A stretch of 41,570 nt of DNA, from NCBI GenBank assembly GCA_964581455.1, contig CAZOOT010000015.1:1-41570 (forward strand). Reading direction: 5' to 3'. The notes under the pieces were generated by a model that was not told the DNA's origin, ran no database searches, and saw only the letters and a program-made list of their open reading frames with translations. Each line of letters begins with the position of its first letter. Position 1 is the first letter of the stretch. The stretch comes from VBAS01 sp964581455 (lineage in GTDB: Bacteria; Bacteroidota; Bacteroidia; Chitinophagales; Chitinophagaceae). Positions 33,567 through 40,497 of this stretch are shown piece by piece. The position numbers and the translations under genes were made by a program.

Positions 33567-35063
33567 ATGAAAATCCCTGCCACCGAACGCCACCTGCTTT
33601 CCAAATCCACTTTTATGATGGGAAGGCAATGCCCTAAAAAATTGTGGCTGTACAAAAAGAAACCTGATTTAATTCCAGATCAATCTGCCGGCCAGGAAAT
33701 GGTATTTGAAAAGGGAACTGATGTGGGCAAACTGGCAAGAAAAATATTTCCCGGCGGTAAAGATGCAAGCCCAACAGATCCCTTCCATTATCCTGAATCT
33801 GTTCAACAAACTTATGACTGGATAGAAAATGGCGAACTCATAATTTATGAAGCAGCATTTCAATACGACCGGGTGATGGCGGCTCTCGATATATTGGTAA
33901 AGAAGAAAGGCAAATGGTTTGCTTATGAGGTAAAAAGCAGTACCGAAGTAAAAGAACAGCACCTGGCAGATATTGCTTTGCAATATTATGTAATGACAAA
34001 AGCTGGGCTTTCTATCGAAGATATTTTTCTCATTCATATTAATACAGAATACACCAGAAAGGGGGAGTTGGATTTAAAGAAACTCTTCAATATTGTTTCT
34101 GTAAAAAAGGAAATACTGAAACTGCAGAAAGGAATCCCGGAGCAAATAGAAAAGTATAAGAAAGTTTTGCAATTGACTAAAGAGCCCGTTAAAGACATTG
34201 GCCCGCATTGTAGCGATCCTTATGAATGTGAATTTCAGGATTACTGCTGGAAACATATACCCGATGTATCGGTTTTTGATATTACAAGACTCAGAGGAGA
34301 TAAAAAATTTGAATTATACTACAAAGGTGTAGTTGAATTACAACATTTGCCAGATGGTTATTCATTGACGGCAGCACAACAACTCCAGGTAAAAGCATAT
34401 TCCGAAAACTATACTCATATAGAAGCTAAGAATATAAAGGAATGGCTGAAGCAATTAAAGTATCCACTTTACTTCATGGACTTTGAAACATTCATGCCGG
34501 CTGTACCGCTTTATGATAATAGCAGCCCCTACCAGCATATCACTTTCCAGTTTTCCCTGCATGTGCAAGAGAACCCTGGCTATGAATTAAAACATTTTGA
34601 ATTTTTAGGTGTGCCGGAAAAAGACCCCCGCCCTGATTTTATAAAACAATTAATTAATGCAACAAAGGGAAAAGGAACAATACTGGTTTATAATAAAGCA
34701 TTTGAAATAACCCGGCTTAAAGAATTGCAACAGGATTTTCCAGAATACTTTTCCGGTATAAATAAAATACTTGACCGTATTGTGGATTTGATGGAGCCAT
34801 TCCAAAAGAAATGGTACTATACCCCTTTTATGAATGGCTCTTATTCTATTAAAAAAGTATTACCTGCCCTTGTTCCTGAATTAAACTATGATGAACTTGA
34901 AATAGGAGAAGGCGGAACTGCTATGGCTGCTTTTGAAGGGTTACTAAAAATTACTGATGAAAACCAGAAATCACAGGTGCGAAACGCATTATTGAAATAT
35001 TGCGAATTGGATACTTTGGCGATGGTGAAAATTTTGGAGCAACTTAAAGTCAAACAAAAATAG
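33567..35063 (+). CDS. DUF2779 protein: Cas4-like nuclease plus DEDD-type exonuclease
   Basis: This 498-residue protein appears to join two nuclease modules. The N-terminal part is Cas4/RecB-like: Cys22 in MGRQCPKKLWLYKK, Asp108 in ALDILV, and Glu121-x-Lys123 in FAYEVKSST, then a cysteine group C215, C221, C227 (HCSDPYECEFQDYC) that with Cys22 could hold a [4Fe-4S] cluster. The C-terminal DUF2779 part looks like a DnaQ/RNase T fold: D305 and E307 in YFMDFETF, D407 in RIVDLMEPF, and YCELDTLAM with D482 as the last acidic residue. The biological role of DUF2779 proteins is not established to my knowledge. It is the first gene of the island, divergent in direction from the dead-polymerase cassette. 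Confidence 0.8.
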   Translation: MKIPATERHLLSKSTFMMGRQCPKKLWLYKKKPDLIPDQSAGQEMVFEKGTDVGKLARKIFPGGKDASPTDPFHYPESVQQTYDWIENGELIIYEAAFQYDRVMAALDILVKKKGKWFAYEVKSSTEVKEQHLADIALQYYVMTKAGLSIEDIFLIHINTEYTRKGELDLKKLFNIVSVKKEILKLQKGIPEQIEKYKKVLQLTKEPVKDIGPHCSDPYECEFQDYCWKHIPDVSVFDITRLRGDKKFELYYKGVVELQHLPDGYSLTAAQQLQVKAYSENYTHIEAKNIKEWLKQLKYPLYFMDFETFMPAVPLYDNSSPYQHITFQFSLHVQENPGYELKHFEFLGVPEKDPRPDFIKQLINATKGKGTILVYNKAFEITRLKELQQDFPEYFSGINKILDRIVDLMEPFQKKWYYTPFMNGSYSIKKVLPALVPELNYDELEIGEGGTAMAAFEGLLKITDENQKSQVRNALLKYCELDTLAMVKILEQLKVKQK

Positions 35064-35182
35064 AAGAAAGAACAAGCGGTAATTTATTTTACCCAATTAA
35101 ATTGAAAGGGATATTTCGTCAATAATGATTTTATATTGCCGTTATTTAACTTGAATTAAATCATTAAAACAAACCATTCATT

Positions 35183-35656
35183 ATGAAAATAAATGCGACA
35201 CTTGACATTTCAACTCCTGCAACCATTGAACATCTTGTTGATTTTATTAAAACTGTTATTGAAGGAGTAGAAATTAATATTCCTCCCCGCTCAACGCTTA
35301 AAATAAAAAAAAATTCTGATTGCTTAGGTGAAGACGATAACGGAATCTCATATGGTTATAGACTGGAAAATGCTACATTAAAATATGATATATGGTTTGG
35401 CATTTATTTTGATTTTTGGAAAAGAAAAAAATCTCCAGTTTGTATTCAAATAGTTTCCAAGGATGCCCCCCCTAAAATAATATTGGAGAAATTTGAAGAT
35501 TTCTACGCTGTTCATAAAAAGCAACTCAATACATATGCTAAGAATTTTGATGATTACCCAACAATTGGCTTGAATAATAAACTTTTGATAGAATCCCGTA
35601 CTGATGATACCGTAAAATTGATTTTAGAGTTATTAAAAAGGCTTTATTTTATTTGA
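35183..35656 (+). CDS. Hypothetical protein in the island (157 aa)
   Basis: I recognise no family. The 157-residue product is lysine- and aromatic-rich with a clear order: a strand-rich start (MKINATLDISTPATIEHLVDFI), KYDIWFGIYFDFWKRKKSPVCIQIV in the centre, and LNNKLLIESRTDDTVKLILELLKRL at the end. No signal peptide, membrane helix or catalytic motif is evident. It lies 119 bases after the DUF2779 gene on the same strand and converges with the McrA-head nuclease gene, with 33 bases between their ends. It could be an accessory or regulator of the island, but there is no direct evidence. Confidence 0.65.
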   Translation: MKINATLDISTPATIEHLVDFIKTVIEGVEINIPPRSTLKIKKNSDCLGEDDNGISYGYRLENATLKYDIWFGIYFDFWKRKKSPVCIQIVSKDAPPKIILEKFEDFYAVHKKQLNTYAKNFDDYPTIGLNNKLLIESRTDDTVKLILELLKRLYFI

Positions 35657-35689
35657 CAAGTAATTATGTGAAGGCGGAACTACTATGGC

Positions 35690-37453
35690 TTAATCAAGAT
35701 TGGTGGCTACATTGTAATCGAATGTGAAATCTATAACATCGCCCTTTTTTGTTTTATCTAATACACTATTAAGGGGCCTAAGTGTGTTGCCTTCATGCGA
35801 TTTTTCATATCTAATCCCACTTGCATAATGTTCAACAGTTGGGCATGACTCAATTACTCCTGACCATCCTAACATCCAAATCTTTGGTGAAAATGTAGTA
35901 TGAGGATGGTGCAAAAATATTGTCGGGTTAAACTTTTTGGAAAGTATCTTAAATTTATTAGCTGTTTTTCTTTTCCAGCCATTTGGATTTGCATTTGATT
36001 GACCGCGTCCACTAAAAACATTTAAATCGTGGCAACCAAGTATAACAACGTTTTGGTTATTCAACCGTACAAAGTGTGAGTTGTGATCGTTTATTTTTAT
36101 TAAATTCCTTTTTTGGTTTTCAGTTGGGTAAAATTTACCAGTCCAATGAACTACTTTTTCTTTGTGCAAATCATAAACTGCAACTAATTCAATATGCTGA
36201 TCATTTGATAGATTGCTTCCGTCAATTCCAATAGTCAGAAAATCTGTTGTTTTTTTAAGCCGTTTGAAAATTTCACTTTTTATACCTGCTAAGAATTCCT
36301 TGACTGTTTTTTCAGCTTCCGCTTTAAATACGGGAAGATATTTTTGCTCTAATTCGTCGATTTCTAAATCATTTTGTAATTTTTTAGGAAACTCAAATTT
36401 CAGGAAGCCTCCAGGTGTAAGAACAAATTCAAAGTGTTGTCTACCGTATGCTTTATCAAGAAATTTCTCGATTTCTTTTTCAAGTTTAGAGTAATTTGGC
36501 AAACCATTTCTGTAATAATGTTTGCCTGTCACTATAAGTCTGGCAATTTTATGATTAATTACTTTGTTGTCGTCTTTATTTGATGTGAAAGATAATAAAT
36601 TTTCAAGATGCTTTTCAGCACTTGGTGCCTCCCAATCAACATCACCATGTTTTATTCTTATAAGAGTATAACCATGTTTGAATGCTTCAATATCTCTCAC
36701 TGTATCATAAAAAGCTCTTCTTTCATCTCGGTCAAGTGGATTATTATCTTTTGCATCAATTTTTTGGCAAGCGGAAAGCCATGTTTGTTTTGGATAGGAC
36801 AATTTGATATATGGAAGATAATTTTCAAGACAAATATGGCGGGCTTTGGTGAAATGTTGATTTTCGTCATATTCAATTATCAGCTTATTGTCATCCAAAA
36901 CAATATCGCAGGATAATAAGTAATTTGGTTTAAGGAAACCCCTATGATTACGATAGTTTAGAAGTTTTTCAACAATCAGAATATACTCTTTTGACAAATT
37001 ATTTGGTTCAGGTGTTTTTAGCCAGTCAAACTTTTTTTCAATTTCTATCAAGCCGTAATGTCTTTGTAGCAGTTTTTGTAAAGCATTCTTTTGTGAAACA
37101 ACACTTAATTTTTTTCCATTTGAACTTGGCGCCTTTTTGCTTGTGATGACTGGCTGAATTGCCGCTTTATTAGATTGCTTAAGTGCTATTGTGTCCTTTT
37201 TATACTCTACAATAAACCCAAGCCTTTTAAAGAAGTTAGCTGTTTCTTCACCCCCGCTATAATCATCTTTAGAAATTTCTTTCTTGTTTGCGATTTTGTA
37301 TGCAAATCCACGAATGTGTTTTGCGGGATACTTTCTGTTGTTATATAGCAAAAAAGTATTTTTTGGTTCTGGGTATTTATCCCGTTTTCTGTCAAATAAC
37401 TCAATTGCTTGTAGAACGTCTTGTGATGTTACGTTTGTCCAAAGTTTGCTCAT
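35690..37453 (-). CDS. ScoMcrA-like-head / PD-(D/E)XK-like nuclease with novel C-terminus
   Basis: This 587-residue protein has three visible parts. Residues 1-85 resemble the ScoMcrA-type N-terminal head of modification-dependent restriction enzymes (FLLYNNRKYPAKHIRGFAY, DYSGGEETANFFKRLGF). Residues 120-275 look like a PD-(D/E)XK nuclease core: D183 in CDIVLDD, E194 and D196 in IIEYDENQH, then KIDAKDNNPLDRDERRAFYD with TLIRIKHGDVDW. Residues 300-587 are an unrecognised domain with conserved-looking motifs: TIGIDGSN, LGCHDLNVFSGRGQ, FLHHPHTTFSPKIW and HYASGIRYE. I chose ATG 37453 (MSKLWTNV); the longer frame from 37552 would overlap the gene upstream. It lies 40 bases downstream of the DnaE-like gene on the same strand, so the two form an operon. 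Confidence 0.75.
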   Translation of the reverse strand: MSKLWTNVTSQDVLQAIELFDRKRDKYPEPKNTFLLYNNRKYPAKHIRGFAYKIANKKEISKDDYSGGEETANFFKRLGFIVEYKKDTIALKQSNKAAIQPVITSKKAPSSNGKKLSVVSQKNALQKLLQRHYGLIEIEKKFDWLKTPEPNNLSKEYILIVEKLLNYRNHRGFLKPNYLLSCDIVLDDNKLIIEYDENQHFTKARHICLENYLPYIKLSYPKQTWLSACQKIDAKDNNPLDRDERRAFYDTVRDIEAFKHGYTLIRIKHGDVDWEAPSAEKHLENLLSFTSNKDDNKVINHKIARLIVTGKHYYRNGLPNYSKLEKEIEKFLDKAYGRQHFEFVLTPGGFLKFEFPKKLQNDLEIDELEQKYLPVFKAEAEKTVKEFLAGIKSEIFKRLKKTTDFLTIGIDGSNLSNDQHIELVAVYDLHKEKVVHWTGKFYPTENQKRNLIKINDHNSHFVRLNNQNVVILGCHDLNVFSGRGQSNANPNGWKRKTANKFKILSKKFNPTIFLHHPHTTFSPKIWMLGWSGVIESCPTVEHYASGIRYEKSHEGNTLRPLNSVLDKTKKGDVIDFTFDYNVATNLD

Positions 37454-37493
37454 AGTGCAAGTCGGTTTAAGGTTTCTACTAATTTGTATATTA

Positions 37494-38423
37494 TTACGAT
37501 ATATAAAGCCATTTAAAGTTAAGCGATAAAGATAAAATATGTGCTTCTGCAACTACATGCGACCTGACCGGAAGAAAAGGCATAATTTCAAAAAGATAAT
37601 TGATTGTTTCCTTGTCAAAGGCTTTTGGAAAAAGGTTTATGAAATTCGATAACGAAATTTTTCTCTTTCCAATACTTATCCTAAGCTTACAAACCTCATC
37701 AATGGATTTGCCGGAATATCCGGAAACCAAATTGATCCATTGTTCCTTGAACAGGAGCAGTTTGTTGGTTGTCTTAAGTTCCTTAAATGTGATTTGGTGG
37801 TTATGTAGAATTTTGGAGAGGTGAAATCCTTTTAGCCCATGATATGCCAGGGCTAATGAGTTTATTAAATCATTTTCATCTTTTATTTTCATTGCTTCTC
37901 TTTCAAGTTCCCAATTGAAAAAATGAGACGGTCTGAATTTTGGAAAATCAAATTCCACAGGTTCTTTTATTAATTTTTTGTAATTGAAGGTGTAATTGGC
38001 TTTAATTGAGCTCTCCTGATATTTTTTAAGAACAGGTAATACCTCAATTTTAAATTCTGAATTCTTAATGTGTTTCAACTTTCCTTTTGGGACTGCTATC
38101 TTGCTACTCACATTTATATTTAAAAAAGGATAGTCCAGGTTAAAATAAGGCTCACAGATCAAATCATATTTTATCGGATTAATTGTAGTGAATCCGAGTA
38201 TGAAATTAATGAGGGAACTGTTTGTATAGCCATTTGCAGGTCCAACAGTGATATTTCTATGTTTTAAATCTGTGACAATTTCAAAAGCAGTCAAAAAAAA
38301 ATCAGCAGAGTTTTGTTTCTTTATAAAACCAAATTCTTTATCCAGTCTCTGATTATAGGTTTCGTTTTTATTGTATTTAAAAACGAGAGCTTCCAGTTCT
38401 TTGTACCTGTTTTCCTTATTCAT
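37494..38423 (-). CDS. Truncated family C DNA polymerase (DnaE-like), catalytically dead
   Basis: This 309-residue protein reads as a shortened DnaE/PolC palm plus fingers. YNQRLDKEFGFIKKQ and DFFLTAFEIVTDLKHRNITV match the segment before the palm loop; GPANGYTNSS (61-70) replaces GPGRGSxxGS; FILGFTTINPIKYDLICEPYFN matches the segment leading to FERFLNP. The metal-binding PDxDxDF then reads PFLNINV (99-105), so the essential aspartates are gone. Near the end, LLFKEQWINLVSGYSG, LRISIGKRK and VRSHVVAEAHILSLSLNFKW match the fingers segments YQEQ, LRRAMGKK and FNKSHAAAYA. PHP, tau-binding, OB and most of the thumb region are missing. Polymerase activity is very unlikely; a DNA-, nucleotide- or clamp-sensing role is possible. 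It is the first gene of an operon with the McrA-head nuclease. Confidence 0.75.
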   Translation of the reverse strand: MNKENRYKELEALVFKYNKNETYNQRLDKEFGFIKKQNSADFFLTAFEIVTDLKHRNITVGPANGYTNSSLINFILGFTTINPIKYDLICEPYFNLDYPFLNINVSSKIAVPKGKLKHIKNSEFKIEVLPVLKKYQESSIKANYTFNYKKLIKEPVEFDFPKFRPSHFFNWELEREAMKIKDENDLINSLALAYHGLKGFHLSKILHNHQITFKELKTTNKLLLFKEQWINLVSGYSGKSIDEVCKLRISIGKRKISLSNFINLFPKAFDKETINYLFEIMPFLPVRSHVVAEAHILSLSLNFKWLYIS

Positions 38424-38475
38424 CTTAAATGTATTAAATGAGTTGGTTTATATAAATATAAATTAAAAAAGAAAG

Positions 38476-38515
38476 CAGTCATTAAAATGCATTCTTCCAA
38501 CAGGGATAATGACTG
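38476..38515. repeat. 9-bp inverted repeat in the island's right margin
   Basis: CAGTCATTA (38476-38484) and TAATGACTG (38507-38515) flank 22 bases, 53-92 bases upstream of the DnaE-like gene start. It could be an operator or a hairpin end of the island. The rest of 38424-38603 holds no recognisable gene; a small hairpin AAGGC-ACAAA-GCCTT lies near 38533-38547. Confidence 0.5.
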
Positions 38516-38603
38516 AAATATCTGCCAAATAAAGGCACAAAGCCTTCTCTCAGTATTAAAGAAAAAATACGGCTTAAAACCTGCCTTTCAAAATAAACGG
38601 AGA

Positions 38604-38639
38604 AAATAATCAGAGACTTGCCTTCAGCTCATTCAAAAA
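38604..38639 (+). repeat. 36-bp direct repeat, right copy (attachment-site-like)
   Basis: Perfect copy of 33440-33475 at an offset of 5164 bases. It includes the last ten codons (in reverse) and TGA of the merR-type gene, so the chromosomal gene keeps an intact end after insertion. Confidence 0.9.
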
Positions 38640-39176
38640 TGATTTGATGTTTTCCAGAGACTGGATCATCATAAACTTCTCATCTGCTTTTTTATTCTTC
38701 TTTAAATATTCTTTGGCGCCTTCGATGGTAAATTTCCGGCGACGGAGAAGATCATAGATCAAAACAAGATTTTTTACATCTATAGGCCGGAAGAAACGGT
38801 CCCCTTTCCGGTTCTTCTTGGGTTCCAGTATATCGAATTCGGTTTCCCAGTAACGGATAAGAGACTGATTGACCCTGAACCAACCAGCTACAATTCCAAT
38901 GGAATAATATTGTTTTTTAAAAAGTTCATCATCGGGAGGTATCTGGATCAGGTCTGCATTCAGATGGATTTCTTTTAAGGATAGCCGTCCCCTTGTAGAT
39001 TTTGGTTTTGCAGTTTCTTTTACATCTTCGTTTTCAGTTTCTTCCTTCTTTGCCGGTTCATCCACAATTTTATTGCTTTCACGAGCCATTTCCAGCATCT
39101 CTGCTGCTGAAGTTTTTACTTCTTTTTCTTCATCGGCAGCAAATTGAAAAGTTATTTGTGAAAGTGGTTTGGTCAT
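38610..39176 (-). CDS. MerR-family transcriptional regulator
   Basis: This product of about 188 residues starts MTKPLSQITFQFAADEEKEVKTSA, has a charged disordered N-terminal half, then a MerR-type winged helix: QYYSIGIVAGWFRVNQSLIRYWETEFDILEPKKNRKGDRFFRPIDVKNLVLIYDLL in pieces, followed by RRRKFTIEGAKEYLKK. The order regulator helix, wing (RKGDRFF) and second helix-turn-helix is clear. There is no metal- or ligand-binding C-terminal domain, so the signal is unknown. An upstream ATG at 39338 would add 54 residues without family resemblance and would lie ahead of a promoter-like pair at 39207-39237. The 3' end is the apparent integration site of the island. Confidence 0.87.
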   Translation of the reverse strand: MTKPLSQITFQFAADEEKEVKTSAAEMLEMARESNKIVDEPAKKEETENEDVKETAKPKSTRGRLSLKEIHLNADLIQIPPDDELFKKQYYSIGIVAGWFRVNQSLIRYWETEFDILEPKKNRKGDRFFRPIDVKNLVLIYDLLRRRKFTIEGAKEYLKKNKKADEKFMMIQSLENIKSFLNELKASL

Positions 39177-39206
39177 AATTACTTTGACTGCTCTTTTGCA
39201 GATAAG

Positions 39207-39237
39207 TAAAGATAAGAACGTATCAGGGAGTGTCCAA
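39207..39237 (-). promoter_or_regulatory. Promoter for the merR-type gene
   Basis: On the minus strand TTG (39237-39235) is followed after 20 bases by TATCTTTA (39214-39207), seven of eight to the -7 consensus, 31 bases upstream of ATG 39176. Confidence 0.4.
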
Positions 39238-39359
39238 GCAACTCTCTCAGTAGATATCACAGATGTTGATAAGTAAGGGAAACGTGTAAAAAAATTGTAA
39301 TCGGTCTGTAGATACCCGAGTTTAATATGATGAATCACTAACTGAGATCTCCGGACAAA

Positions 39360-40331
39360 TTAATCCAAACTCTGGTTATTGGCTGCCGCTGCTTTTAGCA
39401 TTCTGTCAAATTGCTCAGGTGTGAGATCATTATAGAAAAAATAAACAGGATTAATTTTATTACCATTCTTGATCACTTCATAATGTAAATGAGGACCGGT
39501 ACTTTTACCGGTGCTTCCAACCCATCCAATCACTTCGCCACGTACTACTCTTTGTCCCTGTTTTGCTTTTATACGGTACATATGGCCATATAAAGTTTTA
39601 TAACCATATCCATGATTAATGATTACATGGTTTCCGTATCCGTCGCCAGTATTACCGGCATTGGTAATCACTCCATCTGCAGTGGCATATATTGGTGTAC
39701 CGGAAGGAGCAGTAAAATCAAGACCCGGGTGAAGTTTTACTGTTTTATAAATGGGGTCAATCCTATAACCAAAACCTGAAGCAATTCTTTTCAGGTCTTT
39801 GTTGCTTACAGGTTGAATAGCAGGTGTGGCAGCCAGCAGTTTTTCCTTATTATTAATTAGCTCAGTTATTTCTTTAAATGAAGCCTGTTGGGCATGTATC
39901 CGGTTATTTAAATTATTAAGTGTAGAAATGATGGAGTTAACAAGATCGGATTCAACCATTCCCTCCACTTTTGCAATCTGTTGTTCTTTCTCAAATTCTT
40001 TTACTCTTGCACTGTCTGGTATGGGATTGGCTTCAAAAATTGTTCGATATACATCATTATCTCTTTTTTCCAGTTCTACCACCTGAAGCTCGATTTCTTT
40101 TAATTTTTTATTTAACTCATTATACCGGTCCTTCATTCTTTCGTTTTCTATCTGTAATAGTTTTTCGTTGGGTGACCCGATAAAACGAAAAGCAAAAAAT
40201 GAAATAAGCATGGCTGTAACCAGGGCTGCAGCAATAAAGCCAAAGACCTGCATCAGCCTTACACGCAGTGGTGTTTCCAGCTTCTCATACCGGAGAGTGT
40301 GTGTATTATAGTAGTATTTGATTTTTTTCAT
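39360..40331 (-). CDS. Membrane-anchored M23-family peptidase
   Basis: This 323-residue protein has a single membrane helix at about 29-49 (MQVFGFIAAALVTAMLISFFAF), a long coiled coil (ENERMKDRYNELNKKLKEIELQVVELEKRD in pieces), and a C-terminal LytM/M23 domain: GFGYRIDPIYKTVKLHPGLDF with zinc His and Asp, GYGNHVIINHGYGYKTLYGHM, and STGKSTGPHLHYEVIKNG with the last His pair. All zinc ligands are present, so it is probably an active peptidoglycan endopeptidase in the periplasm, tethered to the inner membrane. It is divergent from alaS, and both promoters are recognisable in the 166-base gap. Confidence 0.92.
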   Translation of the reverse strand: MKKIKYYYNTHTLRYEKLETPLRVRLMQVFGFIAAALVTAMLISFFAFRFIGSPNEKLLQIENERMKDRYNELNKKLKEIELQVVELEKRDNDVYRTIFEANPIPDSARVKEFEKEQQIAKVEGMVESDLVNSIISTLNNLNNRIHAQQASFKEITELINNKEKLLAATPAIQPVSNKDLKRIASGFGYRIDPIYKTVKLHPGLDFTAPSGTPIYATADGVITNAGNTGDGYGNHVIINHGYGYKTLYGHMYRIKAKQGQRVVRGEVIGWVGSTGKSTGPHLHYEVIKNGNKINPVYFFYNDLTPEQFDRMLKAAAANNQSLD

Positions 40332-40426
40332 ATCCGGTAAGTCTCCGGCGGGGAGGTTAACAAATAATTTTTAAATCAGAGCCTGTCTTGCCTCCAGTTT
40401 TTCAATGCTAACTCTCAGCTTATTAT

Positions 40427-40434
40427 TAACTTTG
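40427..40434 (+). promoter_or_regulatory. -7 box for alaS
   Basis: TAACTTTG fully matches TAnnTTTG, 63 bases upstream of the alaS start. No clear -33 element. Confidence 0.45.
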
Positions 40435-40452
40435 GCCACTTTACAGGGGAAA

Positions 40453-40460
40453 CAAATATA
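40453..40460 (-). promoter_or_regulatory. -7 box for the M23 gene
   Basis: On the minus strand TATATTTG fully matches TAnnTTTG, with TTG (in GGTTG) 20 bases upstream. It would give a leader of about 115 bases and partly overlaps the transcribed leader of alaS. Confidence 0.5.
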
Positions 40461-40497
40461 GCCCGATTACCAGCAAAAATCAACCAGTTTATTTATG

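Larger units (their letters stand above)
33476..38603. mobile_element. Inserted genomic island (about 5.1 kb) with nuclease genes
   Basis: The segment is bounded by 36-bp direct repeats and separates two convergent chromosomal genes that would otherwise abut: the left copy carries TAA of one gene and, immediately after, what would be TGA (in reverse) of the merR-type gene. It carries a DUF2779 gene, an orphan gene and a two-gene minus-strand cassette. Its right half looks more A+T-rich than the surroundings. No integrase or transposase is encoded, so mobilisation would need one supplied from elsewhere. Site-specific insertion at the 3' end of a protein gene is the simplest reading. Confidence 0.75.

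Noticed and set aside
37453..37552. A longer start for the McrA-head nuclease at 37552
   Set aside because: It would overlap the end of the DnaE-like gene by 59 bases, and the extra 33 residues have no resemblance to the head domain, which begins at MSKLWTNV.
33440..38639. The 36-bp direct repeat as a transposition target duplication
   Set aside because: Known transposon target duplications are much shorter, and no transposase or terminal inverted repeats are present. Site-specific integration fits better.
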